From Bimastos eiseni (taxonomy: Eukaryota; Annelida; Clitellata; Crassiclitellata; Lumbricidae), in NCBI GenBank assembly GCA_959347315.1, contig OY365819.1:25759995-25823994 (forward strand): a stretch of DNA of 64,000 bases, given 5' to 3'. The notes under the pieces are model-generated. The model worked only from the letters and a program-made list of their open reading frames with translations, had not been told where the DNA came from and searched no databases. The position numbers and the translations under genes were made by a program. Shown piece by piece: positions 1 through 9,609 of this stretch (position 1 is its first letter; each line of letters starts with the position of its first letter).

Positions 1-62
1 TCTTAGTCTTCAGCTGACACATTCCTCTCATTCGCCTCCCTAACAACACTCTCCATATAATG

Positions 63-340
63 CTCCCCATTTCAACGCACCTCCATTATTCTCCCCATTT
101 CAACGCACCTCCATTATTCTCCCCATTTCATCGCACCTCCATTATTCTCCTCATTTCAACGCACCTCCATTATTCTCCCCATTTCATCGCACCTCCATTA
201 TTCTCCCCATTTCATCGCACCTCCATTATTCTCCCCATTTCATCGCACCTCCATTATTCTCCTCATTTCAACGCACCTCCATTATTCTCCCCATTTCATC
301 GCACCTCCATTATTCTCCCCACATCAACGCACCTTCCACT
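63..340. repeat. 28-bp minisatellite, nine units plus a diverged tenth
   Basis: Nine consecutive 28-base units begin at 63, 91, 119 and so on to 287, followed by a diverged tenth unit to about 340. Units differ mainly at two positions (CAACG or CATCG, and CTCCCC or CTCCTC). Because 28 is not a multiple of three and no frame of the unit contains a stop, the array reads as an open frame of about 130 codons with a 28-residue period. I treat that reading frame as a by-product and not a gene. Confidence 0.9.
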
Positions 341-822
341 CTACCTCTCATTTTCTGCTCCTCTCCTGTTCATCTTCTCCCACATAAATACGTCCTCGTC
401 TCCTCGACATCATTCTCCACTTCCTCTCTCTAGTCTATCTCGTATACTCTAACTCCATCTCGTCTTTCTCTTTCTCCACCTCCTTCCTTCTTGCAATTCC
501 AACTTCTACACCACCTATCGTGAATCAATTAATTTAAATAGAGATAATGAAATCATAAACTGCATTGTCAATAAAATATTGAATTGATGATTTCATTATG
601 ATGCTCCATACAAGAGTTATAATTCTTTATTTAAGAATAGTCATATCGTTGCACCTTCCACTCGACCTCATACTAGAGTTATAAACCTAATTATTTATTT
701 AAGAATAGTCAGTTAAACTGTTAATAATCCTACCGTTGTCTTCGAAGGTGGTCGATCGCTTTCTGTTTGAAGAAAAAAAATAGAAATTCATAAATTTAGC
801 TTTCGTATCGATTGATGTATGT

Positions 823-1702
823 GTGAATCTTGGACCTTTATTATACCTTCTGTATATTAATGATCTGGCTACTGTCTCAGCAACAATATTCTTTATTCTA
901 CTTGTCGATGATACAAATGTATTTTATTCGCATAGTTCCTGGCAAACTCTGGTAAGGGTTATCAATGCGGAGTTAGCTGATGTTGCTATATGGTTTTGTG
1001 CTAATGGACTCTCTCTCAATCTAGATAAAACTAATTTCATTTTGTTTAAGTCACATGGGAAAATTAGTCCTAGGGATACTCTAAGTTTGCTCATTAATGA
1101 TATTCCTATAAATCAGGTAGAGTCCACTACGTTTCTTGGGGTCTATTTTGACCAGCATTTAACCTGGAAAGATCACATTAACAACATTTCTTCAAAAATC
1201 GCAAAGAACTTCTCATGTACTTCCTAATTCAATTAGAATTAAATTGTATTACTCCCTTTTCTACCCATACTTCACCTTTTGCAATATGATATGGGCATCC
1301 ACATATGAATCTAGGCTAACAAAACTAGTGTTACTACAAAAGAGAGCGGCAAGAATAATAGCAGATGCTCGTAGATGCACTCTTACTGGGGTATACTACA
1401 AGGAGTACAAGCTATTGAAAATTAGTAAAATTACGGTCCGCCAAATGTCTGAGTTCATATACCGATACGAACACAGCTTACTCCCTGCAATCTTTAGAGG
1501 ATATTTTTCCACTGGACTTGAAACCCACAATACTAGAAATATAACAGCTTATCGCCCCATAAAAGCTCGAACCAATGCACGCAGGTACACCATAACATTT
1601 TCTGGACCCTCATCATGGAATAACATCCCATTGGAAATTCGTCTGTCATATAATATTAAAGCTTTAAAAATAAGTTACGAGCCTTCCACATCAATTCATT
1701 AA
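823..1702 (+). pseudogene. LINE reverse transcriptase C-terminal half, frameshifted
   Basis: Two reading frames, 823-1227 and about 1228-1702, together give the end of a non-LTR reverse transcriptase. The first has LGPLLYLLYINDL, then LVDDTNVF (the catalytic YADD-like motif, here VDD), then LSLNLDKTNFILF and TTFLGVYFDQHLTWKDHI. The second has YYSLFYPYF, ESRLTKLVLLQKRAAR and a terminal SGPSSWNNIPLEIR block. The frame changes near 1220 and several residues between the blocks appear lost. The fragment resembles the LINE at 63000-64000 at the window edge. It is not functional as it stands. Confidence 0.85.
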
Positions 1703-1902
1703 TGCACTAAATCATTAAATACAGTAAATCCTAATTAATTACTAATCACTACTATTCATTAAACTATATGTTGTATATAATGTGCATATGACTGCATTTA
1801 GTTAAGCTTTGTTCATTTTTTTCATTAGGTATTTTATTGCGTTTTAGGATTAATTTGCAATAAAGATAAATTACCATTTATTAGTGTGATATAGTTGCTA
1901 CA

Positions 1903-2055
1903 TGGGGGTCCCTATTTCGCGGGATTCGCATCCCCTCTGGGGGTCTCTATTTAGCGGGATTCGCATCCCCTCTGGGGGTCCCTATTTAGCGGGATTCGCA
2001 TCCCCTCTGGGGGTCCCTATTTAGCGGGATTCGCATCCCCTCTGGGGCTCCCATT
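1903..2055. repeat. 35-bp tandem repeat in a LINE 3' UTR
   Basis: Four units of 35 bases (1903-1937, 1938-1972, 1973-2007, 2008-2042) and a partial fifth, each with TGGGGGTCCCTATTTAGCGG and ending in CCCCTC. The array sits between the LINE coding end and its 3' end, so it belongs to the inserted element. It is GC-rich against an AT-rich surround. Confidence 0.9.
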
Positions 2056-2707
2056 TTAGCCAATATAAATTTGCTTTTGCATATTGTGAGATGTACTCTA
2101 TTTTGTTGTTGGTTACAATAAAACACTTTTGATTTAATCTATTGCATCTATTGTGTACCGTATGATTGTTGCTATTTTATACATGCCTGGACTTCTGTAA
2201 ATAACTCTAGCAATGTATGTATTGTATTAGGCTATTTATATAGCGCCTTATAAGACGCTAAACGTAGCTACTCAACAGATCTAAACAAATGCGATTTGAG
2301 TAATTTAGAAAAGTTGGCTGCTTGTAATATGGGTCCCAATATGTGTCCACCTGTTTATCTGTCTGTCTAATAGATCTAATAGAGGTCTAATAGAGCATGC
2401 AAGCATATAATTATATAGTTATAAATATGTACTATAAATTAATGCATACACACATATTATGCATGCATTCAATCATAGTTTCATACACGTACATGTATGT
2501 GGCGAATGGTTCTCTCGCTGAGTCATTATTTGGTGAGTAAGATCATGAATATTATACCAACTCAAGAGACAGATTTTGATAAAATGTATATTTACTTGTT
2601 TTATTAGTTTAATGTTATAAAATAAGGTTAAACACAATAAACGATCACGAAAACATACATAAAGCATCAAATCAATAGTAATAAGTATCGCATATGACAC
2701 ACCTTAC

Positions 2708-2786
2708 CAGATGAACGAGGGATAACATGGAGATCCCAAGAGAAGAACATCCCGCGTGATATTAATAACCCCAATAAGCATTACAT
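2708..2786 (-). CDS. Putative internal exon of the SH3 gene, copy A (possible start of SH2)
   Basis: A 79-base stretch on the minus strand is bounded by an acceptor-like TTACAAG and a good donor (CTG|GTAAGG). An exon of exactly the same length, bounded in the same way, lies at 15414-15492 in copy B. Joined to the SH3 exon at 3549-3628 the phases agree (one base plus two). The frame then reads VMLIGVINITRDVLLL and GSPCYPSFI, which could be the beginning of an SH2 domain (the ITR...LLL...G.F segment). The SH2 reading is weak: the match is short and most differences between copies change residues. It may instead be an unrelated conserved segment. Confidence 0.35.
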
Positions 2787-3548
2787 CTTGTAAGCATTTG
2801 TTTGGCGGTAAAAACTTTAAAAGGAAACTAATATAAAGAAAATATATTATATAACCATACATGAAAAGACATATATAAATAATTCGAGGAAGATGGTGTA
2901 ATAGGTAAGCCTTGTTATCATGTAAAATATGATAATCTTAACTAAACTTAACTACGAATCAGACACGCATAACGGAGGAGACAACAGAGGGAGACAAGAT
3001 TATAAATAGGGAGTAAGGACATCACTTAGGTTCTTCATAAAGTCAAACTAATATCAATGACTAGACGAAGAAATACACTGAATATCAAATTACGTTCAAA
3101 CTAGGAGTTATTACGAGTTATCTGCCCGAAGCATAAACATATAGTTACAAATGGCACAACTTCCATGAAAACAACATAAGGTCTATATTATATATCGCTA
3201 ATAGTTTCTGGTCATTCGCATTTTATTAAGGTAAGTCATTTATTGGCGTGGACGTAGGAAATTAGGTTTTCTAGAGGGGTGATGGTTGATGCCAGTTTTA
3301 AGTTGACAAGAACCTATGTAACTTATGTAAGCTAAAGGCTGGGTATTGTGGACGCATCGATAGATACATAAATATTTCCAGCTTGCATTTGCCTTATCCG
3401 TTCTAATTTAAATTTTTAAATACTAAGCGATTGCGAAATTCGATATCTGGCTTTTTCCATTCGGTGTAATGCAATGTATATGCCAGCCATTTTTGTGGAA
3501 TCCGGGGCATTTTTATATATATAAAGCAACAACATTTCTAGCGCTCAC

Positions 3549-3628
3549 CAATTACAACGCGATTTCTTGGTATGAAACCAAACTTTCCGTTGTTTAAATG
3601 CCTCACCTTCCACCATTCGTCGCTGTCA
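3549..3628 (-). CDS. SH3 domain C-terminal half, exon (copy A)
   Basis: This 80-base exon has a clean acceptor (TTTCTTACAG) and donor (ATTG|GTGAGC). It encodes DSDEWWKVRHLNNGKFGF followed by IPRNRVVI, the second half of an SH3 domain: the WW pair, the RHLNNGKFGFIP segment and the ALYDY-binding IPxN turn are all recognisable. SH3 domains bind proline-rich ligands, usually in signalling or cytoskeletal proteins. The intron just before the WW pair resembles the position I recall for Src-family genes. The phase (one base at each end) fits the exon at 4218-4551. The protein is on the minus strand and its full architecture is unknown. Confidence 0.75.
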
Positions 3629-4217
3629 CTGTAAGAAACATTGGTGAGCAGAGCATTTATATTGATAAAGTTTTCGGATTTTAAGCAGACATAGAGAAAA
3701 AGGTTTAACCCTTTTACTTTCGATACTTTAATGCAGTTAACATAAAAAGCATAGGGCCTATATAGCCTATATCTTTAATGCAGTTAACATAACAAGCATA
3801 GGACCTATATAGCCTATATCTTTCACCATCCAACGCTGTCGCTGCAAAAATTTCTTTATAGAAAGTGTGATGCATTTAAACAGCGGAAAGCATTCTCTTA
3901 TTTTTATTTATCTAAAAAAATATTTTACTATAGACTCGATTCTAGAAGTGAACATTTTTTCGTCCGAAATTCAATTCGCTAATTTCACCAAATATAGGGC
4001 CTACGTCTTTATATTTTAGGCCTAATAAAATGGTGTGAATAATTATTTTTCCACAATGAGCCGAAATGTATTTCTATTGCTTTAATTCTTGCCACCACAC
4101 TTAGTGGTTATTTGTTGTCGTTTAGAGACGATCAATGAATGGGTTCTTAATGAATTAACAAATTTTTGATTGATTTTACTCTCATTAATTGTGTATACCA
4201 CATAGGATATAGTTTAC

Positions 4218-4551
4218 CAGATGTTTGCTGGCGGAATGGTCTCCGTTGTGTCTCCTCTTTTAAACGGAATTGTTGTAGAATAATGATACACTTCGTCGTC
4301 TGAGTTTACTTTGTCGTCTGACTTCACTTCATCGTCTGACTTCACTTCATCGTCTGACTTCACTTCATCGTCTGACTTTACTTCATCGTCTGACTTCACT
4401 TCGTCGTCTGAGTTCTCGCTTTCATCCGAATCAGTCACAGACAAATCTAGTCTTTGCTTTTGTAAAATATCTGTAAGTTTGATTCTGTCGCGGCGTGTCA
4501 TCTGCTTCGGTTCAAAGTCTTGGACTGCGCGCAATTTCATTTCGACTTCGA
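4218..4551 (-). CDS. SH3 domain N-terminal half with acidic insertion, exon (copy A)
   Basis: Acceptor at 4552-4553 after a pyrimidine-rich tract (TTTTACAG), donor at 4216-4217 (CTG|GTAAAC); both are conserved in copy B. The exon reads VEMKLRAVQDFEPKQ, then a charged stretch, then a run of SDDEVK hexapeptides, then TTIPFKRGDTTETIPPANI. AVQDFEP resembles the ALYDF strand and IPFKRGD the LSFKKGD strand of SH3, so about 75 residues appear to be inserted in the RT loop. The two-base end plus the first T of the exon at 3549-3628 makes a Cys codon, joining cleanly to DSDEWW. Alternatively, AVQDFEP is coincidental and the SH3 is atypically short at its N-terminus. Confidence 0.65.
4288..4415. repeat. 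18-bp coding repeat (SDDEVK units)
   Basis: About seven 18-base units encode SDDEVK or SDDEVN on the minus strand. Copy B has only about two such units at the same place. The array keeps the frame, as expected for a length-variable acidic linker. Confidence 0.85.
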
Positions 4552-4716
4552 CTGTAAAATCGAAAAGAACGTCATAACACGTACTAAATATATTCCTGAC
4601 AAGTATGACGTATTCTGATGTGCGAGCACAAACCCATTAAGGAGCACTTCCAAGTTTCAAATAAGATTTATGCAATTCATCGTAATTTTCGAAATGTGGA
4701 AGATAGCTACATGTAC

Positions 4717-4818
4717 CTATTACTGATGATGCTTTCATCTTTTTCTTCGACGATCCATCAGTCAGCTCAGTGTCATCAAGATGTTTTCTTTTCAGATCTT
4801 CTCGACAAGTTTCTCCTT
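4717..4818 (-). CDS. Putative upstream exon of the SH3 gene, copy A
   Basis: The minus-strand frame reads GETCREDLKRKHLDDTEL, then TDGSSKKKMKASSVI, a hydrophilic basic/acidic segment. An acceptor-like TTGTTGTGCGCAG precedes it and a donor (AATAG|GTACAT) ends it, in the phase needed to join the exon at 4218-4551 (G plus TC). Copy B keeps the frame and the donor, but its acceptor AG is changed to AA. The frame is also open upstream of the proposed acceptor in copy A, giving a cysteine-rich stretch, so the exon start is uncertain. I recognise no domain. Confidence 0.45.
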
Positions 4819-5341
4819 CTGCGCACAACAATAGGCAATTGGTGACACAATATTTTAAACAAGTCATGAAGCACGTTGTCCAACAAGTAGGCCTACCGAA
4901 AATCGACCATACGACCGTAAAATAGGCTTATCACTGGCAATGTTGATGGAACGATGCTGAAGGATTGAAGGACAAAAGACGGTGACACAAATTAAGTACT
5001 ATGTGCTGTTACTAATGATATATCGGTCCTGTGGAAGGACTCGATTATTGCGGTGGAACGATGAATTTATCATAATCGACATAGTACCAACCTTTCGCTG
5101 TTGAAGTTGATTGCGACATTATGCTCTTATTCATCTTAAAACAGACACAGAATACAAATAAAATAAAAGTCATTCGAAAGAGTTAAAATGTCAAAGTTCA
5201 TCAGTAGGCAAATAGTTCTAAGATTGTCGTGAAATGCAATCACTATTGTCTTTCATCCTCCTACACAAAGAGGTAAACTAATGTGGGCAATTTCAACGTA
5301 GTCTACGCATAAATAGCAGAATAGAAGAGCAGTCCCTTAAG

Positions 5342-5460
5342 CTAGCGACTTCGTTTTCTTAGTCTCGGCATATGAGTCGGGTCGCAAGTCCTTTCCTTCG
5401 CCATCTCATCTTCCAACCGACAGTGTACGGTTGGTGTGCTCGAACTCTCGAACCAAATAT
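5342..5460 (-). CDS. Conserved small reading frame, possible exon (copy A)
   Basis: After an acceptor-like GGGCAG the minus strand reads DIWFESSSTPTVHCRLEDEM, continues through KERTCDPTHMPRLRKRSR, and stops at 5342-5344. The same frame is kept at 26132-26250 in copy B, and its first half again at about 26774-26826 in B's internal duplication. Conservation of frame in three copies argues for coding, but no domain is recognisable and the link to the SH3 exons is by position only. Confidence 0.35.
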
Positions 5461-6946
5461 CTGCCCTTGTGGGAAACCCAACCTTTTGATCGACAGTTCA
5501 TCGGCCTCTAGAGCATGTTAACCATGCATAGAGCGTCACATTAACTCCAAAGATTAGCACCATGTATGTAAAAGTATGGAAAATATTAAATTAATAAATT
5601 AATTCAAGTTAGAAAGATTAAGAACAATCCAGTGCGTGTACAATCAGAACCTATTCCCGCCCAGTTGCACCACAGGTCACATGTTTCATCTGTTATAGGC
5701 CTACGTCATATCAGTCAGTTTTAACCTTCTCCTTACTATGCAATAAACGCTTCAATCATTTTATAAAATGCAAGTATAATTAATATTACTGATTCGGAGA
5801 TTTCGTTTATACAAATTCAGTTGAACAGAATCAGCCATCTTCAGTATTTTAAATGATAATTTCGTTGTGCTTTCGCTTTGATCAATCGCAGAAATTGCCC
5901 AGTGGGCACTTTTCTGATCATTGGGATTTCATGAGCATGGAAACTTCCCTTGCAAACACATAATAATTATTCTGTTGTGCACAAGAACGTTTGTCTAGCT
6001 CACCTTTCATAACTAACAGACACAAATAATAATATCCAAAATGATAAACGGAATAATGTCGGAGATAAATGTTGATGGAGCAACTGATAGAAAGGCAACA
6101 TGCGAACGATAGGCCTACTCGCGTCTTTCTCACAAACTTTGATGTATGTCAAATTTCGCTCAACTCGCATAGGCCTACACCTGTTTAGTACTTGAAGTCC
6201 TTGCTTTGCGTATGGGTTACGTGCGAAGCAAATGAGCCCAGAGTGGACGCTTTGAGCTGTTCATCAACCAGCTTGGTGTGGGATGATCTATAATGGCATG
6301 TGACCGGGATTCATCTCAAGAATTCGGTCTGCTGGTTGGATCATTCGCAACACCGCGGTTCGGCTGGAGACCGAACCAGTATAATTGATAGGGACAGCGA
6401 CGAGAACGCTGATCCAATGTTTCCCAGTACTTGAAGTGATGTAGTGATTTCCCAGCTTAGGGTGTACAGCGCAGTTGTGAGCGGGAGAAAACATCTTAGG
6501 AAATTCTTTGCCTTTGCTAACGAGTGAGTTCGTTCGTCTCCTACAGGTAGAAAATCGATGCCTGTCATTTAATAGTTCTTCGTTATTAACCCGTTTTTGC
6601 CCAGTGTTCCATTATTGAAACATCTTAAAAATGACTTACTTGCTTACATTTCATCGCCATCTAGTGAATGTAAATGATCATTTACGATGGTAAGCAGTTT
6701 GCGTCAGCCTTACCATTCGAATGAAATTATTAATTTGAACGTTTAGGTGCATTTTAAACGGATTTTATGCCATTTACGAGCGACGGAAAATTTTGCAGAA
6801 ATGGCGACAAAAAGGTTCATTTAATTTTTAATCGCTTTAGCGAAAATCGTTTTGTTGCTTCGGATAGCCTAATATCGCTCATAATACACCCAAATTTATC
6901 CAGTTTGAATACTGGACTTTAGTTTGGAAATATTGCCAATATAATG

Positions 6947-6968
6947 TGTGTTCCAATATTGGAACACA
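6947..6968. repeat. 22-bp perfect palindrome
   Basis: The stretch is self-complementary over all 22 bases, with half-site TGTGTTCCAAT. A related GTTCCATTATTGAAAC occurs near the left end of the surrounding TTAA element (about 6605). It may be a transposase-binding or hairpin feature of that element. Confidence 0.8.
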
Positions 6969-7059
6969 GGGCACGAGAGGTAGTAATCGTCGGACATCTA
7001 AACACTCCTGATAATCCTAGCAGTCCTAGGAAAGTAACTATGAATAATTAAGTACTTAT

Positions 7060-7210
7060 GGACGTTCTGGTGGGCGACTTTATTGTCGTCCGACATCATC
7101 ATCGTGCGTTCAATTTAGTTGCGACATTTTGACAGGCGATATGATTATTATGCGACTTTTCAAGTGCAACCATTTAATTGCGACTTTTTTATTCGCGACA
7201 TTTGTCTTCC
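7060..7210. repeat. Degenerate sub-repeats with GCGAC core
   Basis: Several spaced units containing GCGACTT or TTGCGACAT occur here, inside the TTAA element. They resemble in style the sub-repeat arms seen at 32049, 42128, 43850 and 55981. No clear inverted partner arm was found. A second internal direct repeat lies at about 7467 and 7608 (ACCGTTTGAGATATTCATTC). Confidence 0.4.
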
Positions 7211-8171
7211 AAATTTTCCATAAATAACAGGTGATATGATACTGGTCACCTTTGGTCCAACCTATAGAAAATCCGCTGCGTTTCGCCAGTGCAGACATGT
7301 GCATTGTGTTCTGGTTCGACTCCCAGTGGTTTTTTTCTAGAGTCATTTCAATTTCAGTCAAACATGTTGCGTACACGGCGATCTAGAATTACGTGTCACG
7401 CTCTTGGTTCTTATCCGAGGCTCCCTGGCCAAGAAAAACTTCCACGGATTTGCTTCTAACTATACCTGTAACTTTTGAACCGTTTGAGATATTCATTCCT
7501 AATTTTTTTATCCAGACTTAGTACAAATCCAGAGTTTGAAAAAATTATTGCTTTTATAAATCCAAGATGGCGGATAGACGCCATCTTAGATTTCTTCAAA
7601 AGCCTGTAACTTTTAGACCGTTTGAGATATTCATTCCAAATTTGGTGTTCCGGCTCAATACGAAACCACAACTCAGATTTTTTAAATGCTTGTAAAATGT
7701 CAATGAAATTGGCCTTTATATGAACATAGTAATGTATATGTTAGAAACACACATTGTTTTGGTAGGCTATAAAAGAAAAAATTACAATTAGTAATCTTTT
7801 GTTACTTGTTGCTCCCTGTAGTCGCTCAGGTTAAGTGCACTGGGATAGCACCTTCATTGGTTAATCTGTGATCTGATGAACTTCTCCTCCCTATCGGAAT
7901 AACTCTTTGACGATAATGTTCCAACTAATTTGTGACAAAGGTTCTCAATAAACATATTGAAGGTATGACTTCTCTTGCCATGTGTTCTGTGTGGTTTGTA
8001 AAAATACTGGCGTGGCGCCGTTTTTATGCTCGCCGCTAATAATATTTCATGAAGCTTTATAATGGCCCATAGGGCTATGACGCTAGACCATCAAGCCGGA
8101 AAACCGGCTTTTCGGGTATATATGCTTATCTTTGAAGCCGGTTTTTTGGCTTGTTGGGTTCAAAGGGTTAA

Positions 8172-9600
8172 GAAAAATAAATCGCCTAGGGTAAAATCAA
8201 TGTCTGATAGATGTATTTAGCTACTCAACCTTTGCAATGGGGTGGGTGTAGACTGTAGAGCTAAGATGTATTGGCATACGTGCGCATGGAAGAGGGGATC
8301 CACGAAATGCCTTTGCAATTTTTACTTCTTAACTTCTTGACACTAGCGTCCAGGCACTTCTTTTTACACTTTAAGCATACACGTATGACCAATGATACTT
8401 ATTTTGGTCTGCAAGTGAGTATTTCATTGCATGTACGTGTGACTGCAGGTAGTGTATTGTATTGTATCTAAGCATTTCTATAGAGCGCTTCTAGTAGGGT
8501 GAACCATTCAGAAGCGCTGACAGTGCGCAGGCGAGAAGAATTAGGCTTTGAGAAAAGCAAAGGAAGATGTAGAGCGAAGAGACGGAGAAAGCCCATTCCA
8601 CAGAGTGGGACCAATTAAAGCAAGAGATCGAGACTGAGCTCAGTTCGATGAACCAAGAGGTCAAGTCTATTAAACGAGCAAAGTGGACGAAGGAAGGAAA
8701 CTGAATGAGGCCAAAGTATTACGTCACCCAGGTATTTCGAAGCAAGATCCCGCCTGAGATTTGATGATTAAATGAACTTTTAAATTGTATGTGAGCATGG
8801 AGAGGGAGTCAATCAAGATAATCGAATATAGAGGTAAAGATGTGAGAGAAACAAGGAAAGCGATATAACACTGACTGATGTAAATTTATTCAACGACGCA
8901 TCCATAACAAGGACGATATGCGTGCGATCTATCAGTCTAGCAGCTGTCTTAAGTGCTGTTTGAAGAGGAGTGAGATGAACCTTTGGAAGACCAATGAGAA
9001 ATTAACGACAGCAGTCATTTCGAGACCACATAAAAGCGTGAACTTTATTAGTAAAGGTGGAGGAAGATACAGAACGACGAAGGACCCGGAGGTGTCTTAA
9101 ATGAAAATAGGACGAACGTGTGAGATAAGAGATGGTTTTGAAAAATGTAAGCGGATAACACCAAGGTAGCGAGTACTTGACGATAACGAGAAGAATGGGA
9201 ACCTTCAGAGCTGAGAACGAAATCAAGCTTCTGACGTTTCTGAGGAGTACATAATATTATATAGGTATGTATGTGTTCTGTATGCATTTGTAGACTCCTT
9301 TATGTCATGTGTTATGTATGAATATTATGTAAATACGTATGCGTGGGGTATGAAAATGTGTGTTACCATGTTTAATGGAAACATTAACATTGATGTCAGT
9401 TGGTTGTCTGTATAATGTATTGATTAACCTAAGTTAATCAATATTCGTATGTAGACATTTGACTGACAGCAGCATTGGGTGTTGATATAATCTACATTGA
9501 GAATGATTTTAGGATCACTGCTTTGCCGAATGCAAGAGAACGAGTTTTAGAATGTGTAAAATATGGACATGTCGAGAACAACTGAATCGGAAGGTCTCGT
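8172..9600. other. No recognisable gene
   Basis: Intergenic sequence with only short frames. It has a TATTGTATTGTATC stretch near 8455 followed by an AGAGCGCTT motif, reminiscent of LINE tails elsewhere in the window, but nothing I can assign. Confidence 0.6.
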
Positions 9601-9609
9601 ATTGAAATT

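Larger units (their letters stand above)
822..2143 (+). mobile_element. 5'-truncated LINE (CR1/L2-like group) inserted in copy A
   Basis: Copy B reads straight through this point (about 14838-14853), whereas copy A has about 1.3 kb extra, so the insertion boundaries come from an empty-site comparison. The insert starts inside the reverse transcriptase just before the LGPLLYLLYINDL block and runs through the C-terminal region and a 3' untranslated region. That untranslated region carries a 35-bp tandem repeat. 5' truncation is typical of target-primed reverse transcription. Confidence 0.85.
412..6585. other. Segmental duplication, copy A
   Basis: Collinear with 14436-31100 (copy B) in the same orientation. 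Matching landmarks are 412-820 with 14436-14850, 2144-2940 with 14851-15650, 2940-3110 with 16620-16793, 3110-4135 with 16968-17935, and 4135-6585 with 25018-31090. Copy A is interrupted by a LINE at 822-2143 and, at its right end, by a TTAA-flanked element at 6590-8167. The duplicated unit contains exons of an SH3-domain gene on the minus strand. The boundaries were judged by eye. Confidence 0.9.
6590..8167. mobile_element. Candidate TTAA-flanked (piggyBac-like) non-autonomous element
   Basis: TTAA at 6586-6589 is followed by CCCGTTTTTGCCCA. At the other end AAAGGG (8162-8167) is followed by TTAA (8168-8171). Read inward from the right the end is CCCTTTGAACCCA, sharing CCC, TTT and CCCA with the left end. 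Copy B at the matching point (about 31083) shows a single TTAA with no insert. The interior carries no transposase-like frame, so this would be a non-autonomous copy mobilised in trans. The terminal match is short, so the call rests mainly on TTAA and the empty site. Confidence 0.55.

Noticed and set aside
60..452. Open frame of about 130 codons rich in His, Pro, Phe
   Set aside because: It is the translation of the 28-bp minisatellite and its flank; every frame is open there, so openness is no evidence of coding.
1903..2055. CRISPR-like array
   Set aside because: Units are contiguous with no variable spacers, and the DNA is eukaryotic and inside a LINE.
4311..4577. Plus-strand frame of repeated SSDFTS
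   Set aside because: It is antisense to the SDDEVK repeats; conserved splice sites and the SH3 match support the minus strand.
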